Assembly: GCA_039927975.1 (NCBI GenBank)
Contig: JBDSTZ010000203.1
Coordinates: forward strand, 1 to 20,922
From: JBDSTZ01 sp039927975
GTDB taxonomy: Bacteria > Pseudomonadota > Gammaproteobacteria > Burkholderiales > Burkholderiaceae_D
Direction of reading: 5' to 3'
Length of the DNA stretch: 20,922 bases
The notes under the pieces are model-generated. The model saw nothing but the letters and a program-made list of their open reading frames with translations, had not been told where the DNA came from and did no database searches. Position 1 is the first letter of the stretch; every line of letters begins with the position of its first letter. The translations under genes were made by a program, and so were the position numbers. This document shows positions 14,636 through 20,922 of this stretch, piece after piece.

Positions 14636-16029
14636 AAATGCTGCAACTCGCACTGCGCAACCTGCTGCGCAACCGCCGCCGCTCGATCGCCACCCTGCTC
14701 GCCATGATGATCGGCCTCGACGCCATCCTGCTGTTCGGCGGCTACAGCGGCAACGTGATCAACTCGATGCAGGTCGGTTACGTGCAGCAGCGCGGCCACC
14801 TGCAGATACAATACAAGGACTACTTCCTGTACGGCAGCGGCAACCCGGCCGCCTACGGCATACCCGACTACCAGCGCATCATCGACGCCGTGCGCAAGGA
14901 CCCGGAACTGGCGCCGATGCTGACCATGGTCACGCCGACGCTGCAGCTGGGCGGCATCGCCGGCAATTTCGCCGCCGGCGTGTCGAAGACGGTGATCGGT
15001 TTCGGCATGGTCGTCCCCGAGCAGAACACCATGCGCGAATGGACCGATTACGGCAACGTCAACTTCACCAAGCCGCTGTCGCTTACCGGCACCAGCGCCG
15101 ACTCGGCCATCATCGGCACCGGCGTGGCGCGCATGCTGCAATTGTGCCAGCCGCTCAAGGTCAGCAACTGCCCGCAGGTGCCGGTCACCGACAAGCCGGC
15201 CGTCGGCGCCAAGGATGCGCCGGCCGATATCGCCGCCCTGTCCGACCTCGAAACGCCCGCCGCCGGCCCGAAGACCGACGTGACCCAGATCGAGATCCTG
15301 GCCGCCAACGACCACGGCGTGCCGAACGTGAGCGCCCTCAAAGTGGTGACTGCCGAGAACCAGGGCCTCAAGGAATTCGACGACATCTACCTGGCGATGC
15401 ACCTGGCGCAGGCCCAGCAACTCATCTACGGCAAAAGCACGCCGAAGGTGACGGCGATCCAGATCCAGCTGCACCACACCGACCAGATTCCGGCCGCGCG
15501 GGCGCGCATCGACGTGCTGCTCAAGAGCCAGTTCAAGACCATCCCGCTCGAGCTGCTCGACTATGAAACCCTTACGCCCATCTACCGCCAGACGATCGAC
15601 TTCTTCAACTCGATCTTCGGCTTCATCGCCTGCCTGATCGGCGTGATCGTGCTGTTCACGGTCGGTAACACGATGAGCATGGCGGTGGTCGAACGCACCG
15701 TCGAAATCGGCACCCTGCGCGCGGTCGGCCAGCGCCGCAGCGGCATCCGCCTTATCTTCGTCTGCGAAGGCATGCTGCTGGGCGCAGCCGGCGCCCTGCT
15801 GGGCGTGACCAGCGCCCTGCTGATCGCCACCGCCATCAACCTGTCCGGCTTGAGCTGGACCCCGCCCGGCTACGTCGCCGCCTACCCGCTGCAGGTGCGC
15901 GTGTGGGGCGACTGGGGCCTGATCTTCGGCAGCACGCTGGGCCTGACCCTGGTGGCCGTCGTCTCGGCCTGGTGGCCGGCCAACCGCGCCTCGAAACTGA
16001 ACATCGTCGACGCCCTGCGCCACGTCTGA
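14632..16029 (+). CDS. FtsX-like ABC permease (LolC/E-type)
   Basis: 465 residues with the four-helix LolC/E-MacB topology: TM1 about 17-38, a large periplasmic domain (about 40-322), then TM2 325-347, TM3 372-400 and TM4 428-450. The coupling motif VEIGTLRAVGQRR (357-369) follows TM2 as in FtsX proteins. The periplasmic domain has an insert (about 175-225) rich in Pro, Ala and Asp, with Cys172 and Cys180 that might form a disulfide. It overlaps the ATPase gene by four bases and is followed after 20 bases by a LolA-like gene. A single permease gene implies a homodimer, unlike LolC/LolE. I infer that it hands cargo to the periplasmic partner. Confidence 0.92.
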   Translation: MKMLQLALRNLLRNRRRSIATLLAMMIGLDAILLFGGYSGNVINSMQVGYVQQRGHLQIQYKDYFLYGSGNPAAYGIPDYQRIIDAVRKDPELAPMLTMVTPTLQLGGIAGNFAAGVSKTVIGFGMVVPEQNTMREWTDYGNVNFTKPLSLTGTSADSAIIGTGVARMLQLCQPLKVSNCPQVPVTDKPAVGAKDAPADIAALSDLETPAAGPKTDVTQIEILAANDHGVPNVSALKVVTAENQGLKEFDDIYLAMHLAQAQQLIYGKSTPKVTAIQIQLHHTDQIPAARARIDVLLKSQFKTIPLELLDYETLTPIYRQTIDFFNSIFGFIACLIGVIVLFTVGNTMSMAVVERTVEIGTLRAVGQRRSGIRLIFVCEGMLLGAAGALLGVTSALLIATAINLSGLSWTPPGYVAAYPLQVRVWGDWGLIFGSTLGLTLVAVVSAWWPANRASKLNIVDALRHV

Positions 16030-16049
16030 CACCGTCTGAAGGAACGATC

Positions 16050-16829
16050 ATGCAGCGATTAAAACCCCACTTGTTGTTTGGCCTGGCCGCGCTGGCCGCC
16101 AGCGCGCTGGTGCACGCCGCGCCGAGCGCGCAAGAAATCCTCAGCGCGAGCGACGCCGTGCGCAATCCGGAAAAAGCCTACTCGCTGGTGAACACCCTGG
16201 TCGAATACCGCTCCGGCAAGGAGAGCGGCAGCATGACGCTGGGGATCTACGCCAAGGCCGAGGCGAGCGGCGGCCAGTACCGCAACCTGGTGCGCTTCAT
16301 CGCGCCGGCGCGCGAAGCCAATAAGCTCATGCTCAAGACCGGCAACGACATGTGGTTCTTCGACCCGTCGAGCAAGGTCAGCATCCGCCTGTCGCCGCAA
16401 CAGCGCCTGCTAGGCCAGGCAGCCAACGGCGACGTCGTCACCGCCAACCTGGCGCGCGACTACACCGCCAAGGTCGCTGGCGAGGAAGACACCGTCGACG
16501 GCGACCGCAAGCCGCGTCACTGCTACAAGCTCGAACTGGCCGCCGCCACGCCAGACGTCACCTACCACCACATCGAACTGTGGGTCGACACGTCCAACAA
16601 CCGGCCGGTCAAGGGCAAGTTCTACGCCGAGAGCGGCCGCCTGCTCAAGACCGCCTACTATCGCCGCTACGAAAAGCAGCTCGGCGCCGAGCGGCCAACC
16701 GAAACCGTGATCATCGACGGCCTCGATCCGGCCTGGGTGACCGTCATGCGCTACACCGACTGGACCTGGCGCGACATTCCGGAATCGTGGTTCCAGCGCG
16801 ATTACCTGCCCCGCTTCAAGGCTGAATAA
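16050..16829 (+). CDS. Periplasmic LolA-like outer-membrane lipoprotein-sorting protein
   Basis: 259 residues from the ATG at 16050, with GAAGGAA six bases upstream; a longer frame starting inside the permease gene is not used. A signal peptide with cleavage after A23 (LVHA-AP) places it in the periplasm. The mature part matches the LolA_like type of lipoprotein-sorting proteins: strands such as GSMTLGIYAKAE, LVRFIAPA, MWFFDPSSKVSIRLSP, HHIELWVDT and a closing WVTVMRYTDWTWRDIPESWF. The family folds as an incomplete beta-barrel with a hydrophobic cavity that shields acyl chains. There is no lipobox. It lies between the permease gene and the barrel gene and is the likely shuttle of the operon. 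It could carry a lipoprotein or a free lipid. Confidence 0.88.
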   Translation: MQRLKPHLLFGLAALAASALVHAAPSAQEILSASDAVRNPEKAYSLVNTLVEYRSGKESGSMTLGIYAKAEASGGQYRNLVRFIAPAREANKLMLKTGNDMWFFDPSSKVSIRLSPQQRLLGQAANGDVVTANLARDYTAKVAGEEDTVDGDRKPRHCYKLELAAATPDVTYHHIELWVDTSNNRPVKGKFYAESGRLLKTAYYRRYEKQLGAERPTETVIIDGLDPAWVTVMRYTDWTWRDIPESWFQRDYLPRFKAE

Positions 16830-16856
16830 GCCCCATCTTCAATACGGAACCGCCAC

Positions 16857-18107
16857 ATGCAAAGAATCTCCGCGCTCGCCCTCCTCCTGCTGGCCGCCAG
16901 CGGCACCGCCCTGGCCCAGACCGACCCGGACCTCGACGCCCTCGCCTTGCCAGGCGCCTCGCCGGCGCCGGCGCAAAAAGTGCGCGGCTGGCAGCTGGGT
17001 GTGGAAGGCGCGCTCGAACAGACCAGCGACCGCGCTGGCGGCGCCGATCACACCGGCGAGCGCTTGACGCTTGACCTGCAGGTCGACCAGGCGATCGCCG
17101 AGGGCCTGCGCGGCGTATTCTCCGACCAGCTCGACGTGCGCTGGCAGGACGGCCGCGACACCGTCAACACCCTGCGCGAAGCCTACCTGAGCTGGCAGCC
17201 GACGCCGAATCGCGTGCTCGACCTGGGCCGCATCAATGCGCGCTACGGCGTCGGCTACGGCTACAACCCGACCGACTTCCTGCGGCCGGGCGCGGTGCGT
17301 TCGGTGACCTCGATCGATCCGGTCACGCTCAAGAAAAACCGCATGGGCGCCGTGATGGTGCGCGGCCAGACCTTGTGGAACGGCGGTTCGCTGACCGCGC
17401 TGTTCGCGCCCAAGATAAAGTCCGACCTCAGCGAAGCGCCGTTCAACCCGGACTTCGGCGCCACCAACAATCGCAGCCGCGCCCTGATCGCGGTGAGCCA
17501 GCAGCTCAGCGAACATCTGACGCCGCAGTTCCTGCTGTTTGCCGAAAATGGCCGCGCGGTGCAGGCCGGCGCCAACCTGACCTACCTGCTGGGCGATGCG
17601 TTGGTGGCGCATGCTGAATGGGCCGGTGGCAACAGCGCTCGCCAGATCGACCTGGCGATGGACCGCGACATCAACCGCTCCTTCCATTCGCGCTGGTCGA
17701 CCGGCCTGACCTACGCCACCGCCTACAAACTGACGGTCACGGGCGAGTACCAGTACAACGGCGCGGCGCCCGACAGCACCCAATGGGCGGCGCTGCCGGC
17801 AATGAACTCGGTGTCGTATATCCGCTATCGCCAGTGGCTGCGCAACTCGCAGGACCTGGCCACCCGCCAGACCGCCTTCCTGTATGCCAGCCTGCAGGAC
17901 GCGCTGATCAACCGGCTCGACCTCAACGCCATGCTGCGCAAGAATATCGACGACCACAGCCGCCTGTCGTGGCTCGAAGCGCGCTACCACTGGGACAAGG
18001 TCGACCTGGCGCTGCAATGGCAGCACAACCACGGCACGCCGCTCAGCGAATTCGGCGCGCTGCCGCAGCGCCATTCGATCCAGGCGCTGGTGCGCTACTT
18101 CTACTAG
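16857..18107 (+). CDS. Predicted outer-membrane beta-barrel protein of the Lol-like operon
   Basis: 416 residues, 27 bp after the LolA-like gene. A signal peptide is cleaved after A20 (TALA-QT). The mature chain has a short Pro/Ala-rich lead, then alternating amphipathic strands typical of porin-like barrels (for example WQLGVEGALEQ, LTLDLQVDQ, EAYLSWQP, VLDLGRINARYGVGYGYNP, WSTGLTYATAYKLTVTGEYQY), and ends in RYFY with a terminal aromatic residue as expected for BAM substrates. No TonB box or plug is visible. The family was not recognised by name; porin-like or DUF1302-type proteins occur beside LolA-like proteins in other systems. I infer it is the outer-membrane acceptor or export end of the ABC/LolA-like pathway. 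Its stop codon overlaps the convergent lysR stop. Confidence 0.8.
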   Translation: MQRISALALLLLAASGTALAQTDPDLDALALPGASPAPAQKVRGWQLGVEGALEQTSDRAGGADHTGERLTLDLQVDQAIAEGLRGVFSDQLDVRWQDGRDTVNTLREAYLSWQPTPNRVLDLGRINARYGVGYGYNPTDFLRPGAVRSVTSIDPVTLKKNRMGAVMVRGQTLWNGGSLTALFAPKIKSDLSEAPFNPDFGATNNRSRALIAVSQQLSEHLTPQFLLFAENGRAVQAGANLTYLLGDALVAHAEWAGGNSARQIDLAMDRDINRSFHSRWSTGLTYATAYKLTVTGEYQYNGAAPDSTQWAALPAMNSVSYIRYRQWLRNSQDLATRQTAFLYASLQDALINRLDLNAMLRKNIDDHSRLSWLEARYHWDKVDLALQWQHNHGTPLSEFGALPQRHSIQALVRYFY

Positions 18108-19000
18108 CGCTTGCCCGCGCAGACCTCGCGCACGACGCCGCGCAGCCAGCGGTGGGCGGGGTCGGCGTCCAGGCGCGGGTGCCACATCATCGAGATGGTG
18201 ATCTGCCGATCGGGCAGCGGCAGCGCGAAGCTGTGCATGCCGTCGCGCAGATTGCCAGTGTGACGTTCGGGCACGCTGGCAATCAGGTCGGAGCCGCGCG
18301 CCAGCGCCAGGGCCGCCGAAAAGCTGCCGACGATGGCGGCTACCTCGCGTTCAAGGCCCAGCGCCTGCAAGGCGTCGTCGATGGCGCCTTTTTGCTGGGA
18401 ACGCCGCGACACCGCGACGTGGCGCCCCCTGGCGTAGCGCGCCGCCGTCACCTTGCCCTTGGCCAGCGGATGACCCGCACGCACCACACCGACGAAGCGG
18501 TCGCGGAACAAGGCCTGGGTCTTCACTTCGGGACCGGTCTCCGGCCCAATCACACCCGTCTCCAGGTCGACGCTGCCATTGCGCAGCGCGCCGCTCTCCT
18601 TGTCCTGCTTCGGCACGAAGACGAGCTGCACCCCGGGCGCTTCCGCCGCCACGCGTGCGATCAGCTGAACCCCGAAATTTTCAACGAAGCCTTCGCGCAC
18701 GCGTAGCGTGAAGCTGCGTTTCAATTGCGCGATGTCGAGCTTCTCGGCGGGGCGCAGCACGACCAGCGCATCCTGCACCAGCTGCCCGACCTGTTCGCGC
18801 AGCGCGATAGCGCGCGGCGTCGGCACCAAGCCGCGCCCCGCCCGCACCAGCAAGGGGTCGCCGGTGGTCTCGCGCAAGCGCGCCAAGGCCCGGCTCATGG
18901 CCGATGGACTGAGTCGCAGGCGCCGCGCAGCGCGCGCGACACTGCCTTCGGCCAGCACCGCATCGAGGGTGATCAGCAGGTTCAGATCGGGAATGGACAT
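18104..19000 (-). CDS. LysR-family transcriptional regulator
   Basis: 298 residues from the ATG at 19000, giving the canonical LysR N-terminus MSIPDLNLLITLDAVLAEGS; a longer frame to 19129 is less likely. No ribosome-binding site is visible. The winged helix-turn-helix covers about 1-60 with SVARAARRLRLSPSAMSRAL (20-39), followed by DPLLVRAGRGLVPTPRA, and the effector-binding domain spans about 90-298. The gene is divergent from an MFS efflux pump, the classic arrangement for a LysR activator of a transporter, with a GTATTG-N7-CAATAC palindrome between them. Its 3' end overlaps the convergent barrel gene by four bases. A degenerate second copy of its last part (coding bases 18149-18226) is found at 20477-20553. 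Confidence 0.92.
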   Translation of the reverse strand: MSIPDLNLLITLDAVLAEGSVARAARRLRLSPSAMSRALARLRETTGDPLLVRAGRGLVPTPRAIALREQVGQLVQDALVVLRPAEKLDIAQLKRSFTLRVREGFVENFGVQLIARVAAEAPGVQLVFVPKQDKESGALRNGSVDLETGVIGPETGPEVKTQALFRDRFVGVVRAGHPLAKGKVTAARYARGRHVAVSRRSQQKGAIDDALQALGLEREVAAIVGSFSAALALARGSDLIASVPERHTGNLRDGMHSFALPLPDRQITISMMWHPRLDADPAHRWLRGVVREVCAGKR

Positions 19001-19046
19001 GTGCAGATAGTAGCGCAGAACGGGCGTGACATGGCGTCTGGTGCAG

Positions 19047-19052
19047 GTATTG
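19047..19052 (+). promoter_or_regulatory. Extra GTATTG half-site
   Basis: Copy of the half-site found in the palindrome at 19092-19110, 45 bp closer to lysR, followed by a loose GCAAAT. It could be part of an extended LysR binding region. Confidence 0.3.
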
Positions 19053-19091
19053 AGTGCAAATGCTGCGTCTTCCGCCATATACGCATGGAGG

Positions 19092-19110
19092 GTATTGTTT
19101 GATTCAATAC
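19092..19110. promoter_or_regulatory. Candidate LysR-binding palindrome
   Basis: GTATTGTTTGATTCAATAC: perfect six-base arms around a seven-base spacer, containing the T-N11-A LysR box (TTG...CAA). It lies 17 bp before the MFS start codon in the lysR/MFS divergent region. Confidence 0.6.
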
Positions 19111-19127
19111 ACCACCGGGAGCAAACC

Positions 19128-20528
19128 ATGAGTCAGGACACGAGCGGTAAACGGCAAGGAACGCTGGCGGCCCTTTCGCTGTCAATGCTGCTGTCGGCGC
19201 TGGGCACCAGCAGCGCCAACGTCGCGCTGCCGACATTGGCGCATGCCTTCGGCGCCCCCTTCCAGCAGGTGCAGTGGGTAGTGCTGGCCTACCTGCTGGC
19301 GATCACCAGCCTGGTGGTGAGCGCGGGGCGGCTGGGCGACTTGATGGGCCGGCGCAGGCTGCTGGTGGCCGGCATCGCCAGCTTCGCCGGCGCCTCGCTG
19401 CTGTGCGGCCTGGCGCCCACCCTGTGGCTGCTGATCGGCGCCCGTGCGCTGCAGGGCGTGGGCGCCGCCGTCATGATGGCGCTGACGATGGCCTTTGTCG
19501 GCGCGGCGGTACCGAAGGAAAAGACCGGTGGCGCGATGGGACTGCTGGGCGCGATGTCGGCGGTCGGCACCGCACTTGGGCCGTCGCTGGGCGGCCTGCT
19601 GATCGCGGGGTTTGGCTGGCGTTCGATCTTCCTGCTCAATCTGCCGCTTGGCATCGTCGCGTTCGCGCTGGCGTATCGCTGCCTGCCGGCCGACGCGCCG
19701 CGCCCGGCATCCGCCCGACCCGGCTTCGACCATCGCGGCACCCTGCTCCTGGCCCTCGCGCTGGCCGCTTTTACGATGGCGATGACGATCGGACGCGGCA
19801 AATTCGGCGTGCTCAATGGCGCACTGCTGTTGACGGCCGGCGCTGCCGGCGCCTTGTTTGTGATGGTCGAAAAGACCAGCGCGTCGCCCTTGATCCGCCT
19901 GGAGATGTTCCGCGAACGGCGTCTGAGCGCGGCCTTTGTCATGAGTGCGCTGGTCACCACGGTCGTGATGGCGACGCTGGTGGTGGGGCCGTTCTATCTG
20001 TCGGGTGCACTGGCGCTGAGCACTGCGGGCGTGGGCATGGTCATGTCGGCCGGACCTGTCGTCGCCGCCTTGACCGGCGTGCCGGCCAGCCAGGTGGTCG
20101 ATCGTTTCGGCGCGCATCGCATCACCCTCGCCGGTCTGACGGCGATGGGCACCGGTTGCGCGACGATGGCGATGGCGCCGCTGCGCTTTGGGGTTGCCGG
20201 CTATGCGATCCCCCTGGTGATGCTGACCGCCGGATACGCGCTTTTTCAGGCGGCGAACAACACCGCGGTGATGACGACCGTGCAGACCGATCAACGCGGT
20301 GTGGTGTCGGGCCTGCTCAATCTGTCGCGCAATCTGGGCTTGATCGTTGGCGCATCGATGATGGGCTCGATATTCGCCATGAACGGCAACGCCGCAAGCG
20401 GGATGCGCGCAACCTTCGCTCTGGCCGCCCTGCTCATCGTCGCCGCGGCTGGACTGGCCATCTTCGTCGGCAGAGCGCGGTGGGCGGGGTCGCCGCCCAG
20501 GCACGCGGTCACATCATCGCGCTCGTGA
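19128..20528 (+). CDS. MFS efflux transporter, DHA2 (EmrB/QacA-like) type
   Basis: 466 residues from the ATG at 19128, with GGGAG about seven bases upstream; an in-frame extension to 19026 is not supported. Motif A GRLGDLMGRRR (67-77), the LQGVGAAVMM helix (108-117), motif C ALGPSLGGLL (149-158) and GWRSIFLLNLPLG (163-175) match 14-helix DHA2 drug:proton antiporters, and length fits. It should sit in the inner membrane and export hydrophobic or toxic compounds using the proton gradient; substrate unknown. Regulation by the divergent LysR gene is likely. The last 17 or so codons, after the final helix, run through an antisense remnant of a second lysR 3' end, so the C-terminal tail (about AGSPPRHAVTSSRS) is not native to the family and the original stop was probably lost. 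Confidence 0.92.
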   Translation: MSQDTSGKRQGTLAALSLSMLLSALGTSSANVALPTLAHAFGAPFQQVQWVVLAYLLAITSLVVSAGRLGDLMGRRRLLVAGIASFAGASLLCGLAPTLWLLIGARALQGVGAAVMMALTMAFVGAAVPKEKTGGAMGLLGAMSAVGTALGPSLGGLLIAGFGWRSIFLLNLPLGIVAFALAYRCLPADAPRPASARPGFDHRGTLLLALALAAFTMAMTIGRGKFGVLNGALLLTAGAAGALFVMVEKTSASPLIRLEMFRERRLSAAFVMSALVTTVVMATLVVGPFYLSGALALSTAGVGMVMSAGPVVAALTGVPASQVVDRFGAHRITLAGLTAMGTGCATMAMAPLRFGVAGYAIPLVMLTAGYALFQAANNTAVMTTVQTDQRGVVSGLLNLSRNLGLIVGASMMGSIFAMNGNAASGMRATFALAALLIVAAAGLAIFVGRARWAGSPPRHAVTSSRS

Positions 20529-20553
20529 TCTGCCGATCAGGTAGCGGCAACGC
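20477..20553 (-). pseudogene. Remnant of a second lysR 3' end
   Basis: About 77 bp match the 3' coding part of the intact lysR gene (18149-18226) in the same orientation, with roughly nine mismatches and a few indel bases by eye (about 85% identity). On the minus strand it reads ALPLPDRQITSAMM, the equivalent of ALPLPDRQITISMM, then hits a TGA and loses frame. It overlaps the MFS 3' end in antisense. Confidence 0.75.
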
Positions 20554-20557
20554 TAAC

Positions 20558-20922
20558 CTAGGGTTTCGCAGGGCCGGTCAGGAGCAGCATCAGCACACTG
20601 TGCGGCGCCAGCCGCGCTTCCAGTTTGGCGTTGGTGTCGCCTGTCTTCTTGCTCCACAGGTCAGACCAGCGGTAGACGGTCTGCTTGAAATCGACCGACC
20701 GCTGGCTCAGGTCATCGACCAGGATTTGCTTCTTCCAGTCATGGTGAACGTCGGCAGCCTGATTGGAGCGGTTCAGGAACATCAGTGCCCACTGGCCGCC
20801 GTCGAGCGGCTTGGCATAGACCTCCAGCGGACCGTCGGCCAGCACGCGCAGCGCCTGCACACCCAGCTTGTCCTGGCTCACCGCGATCACGCCGGGGTTG
20901 GTCAGGATGCGGCGGGTCGACT
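20558..20922 (-). CDS. GH27-type alpha-galactosidase, C-terminal fragment (cut by window edge)
   Basis: The last 120 codons and stop are seen; the start and catalytic barrel lie beyond the right edge. The segment begins STRRILTNPGVIAVSQDKLG, matching the end of the GH27 (melibiase) TIM barrel, where relatives have NxEVIAVNQDPLG. It continues into the C-terminal antiparallel beta domain (VYAKPLDGGQWALMFLNRS ... LEARLAPHSVLMLLL). The catalytic aspartates are outside the window. The enzyme would hydrolyse terminal alpha-galactosides, or alpha-N-acetylgalactosaminides in some members; location cannot be judged without the N-terminus. It converges on the MFS gene with a 29-bp gap that also holds the end of the lysR remnant. 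Confidence 0.88.
   Translation of the reverse strand, partial: STRRILTNPGVIAVSQDKLGVQALRVLADGPLEVYAKPLDGGQWALMFLNRSNQAADVHHDWKKQILVDDLSQRSVDFKQTVYRWSDLWSKKTGDTNAKLEARLAPHSVLMLLLTGPAKP

Noticed and set aside
19182..20504. 440-codon minus-strand open frame
   Set aside because: Antisense of the MFS transporter gene; Gln/Arg/His-rich and without motifs.

Overview
The window is very GC-rich, densely coded DNA with protein families and an operon style typical of a betaproteobacterium. The closest fit is the Oxalobacteraceae (Massilia/Duganella type). This placement is inference from gene content and codon bias, not from a marker gene. No rRNA, tRNA, insertion sequence or CRISPR array was seen; the window reads as chromosomal accessory and metabolic genes.

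Left part, all on the minus strand and read from about 8160 down to 1. A TPP riboswitch (8041-8128) with a plausible promoter leads into a DadA-type FAD D-amino-acid dehydrogenase. Next come a fold-type I PLP aminotransferase whose Schiff-base lysine is replaced by glutamine (Q230), a membrane Cache-HAMP-HisKA-HATPase-REC hybrid histidine kinase, and a PhyH-type Fe(II)/2-oxoglutarate oxygenase. After a 318-bp gene-free gap lies a lipoprotein with TolB-like (PD40) propeller repeats, which runs off the left edge where an amidohydrolase-like region seems to begin. No thiamine biosynthesis gene is present next to the riboswitch. A second candidate promoter in front of the aminotransferase means the three downstream genes may not all depend on the riboswitch.

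Middle (8189-11973). A TetR regulator (minus) is divergent from a translationally coupled MacB/LolD-type ATPase and a large two-module FtsX permease (plus). Two candidate sigma70 promoters face each other over one palindromic site (TAGACA-N2-TGTCCA), and a second palindrome with the same half-site lies in the tetR leader. This is a compact autoregulated transporter module.

Next (12032-13795). An EamA/DMT-type permease with a 63-residue tail holding 24 histidines (minus) is divergent from a small protein of unknown function (plus).

13928-18107 (plus) is a tight four-gene operon behind a TATAAT -10 box: LolD-like ATPase, single-module FtsX permease, periplasmic LolA-like protein and an outer-membrane beta-barrel candidate. 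Together they span inner membrane, periplasm and outer membrane, and look like a dedicated envelope lipid or lipoprotein trafficking system separate from housekeeping Lol.

Right part. A LysR regulator (minus), whose stop codon overlaps that of the barrel gene, is divergent from a DHA2-type MFS efflux pump (plus). A GTATTG-N7-CAATAC palindrome lies between them. The 3' end of the MFS gene runs into an antisense remnant, about 77 bp, of a second copy of the lysR 3' end. The window closes with the C-terminal part of a GH27-type alpha-galactosidase on the minus strand.
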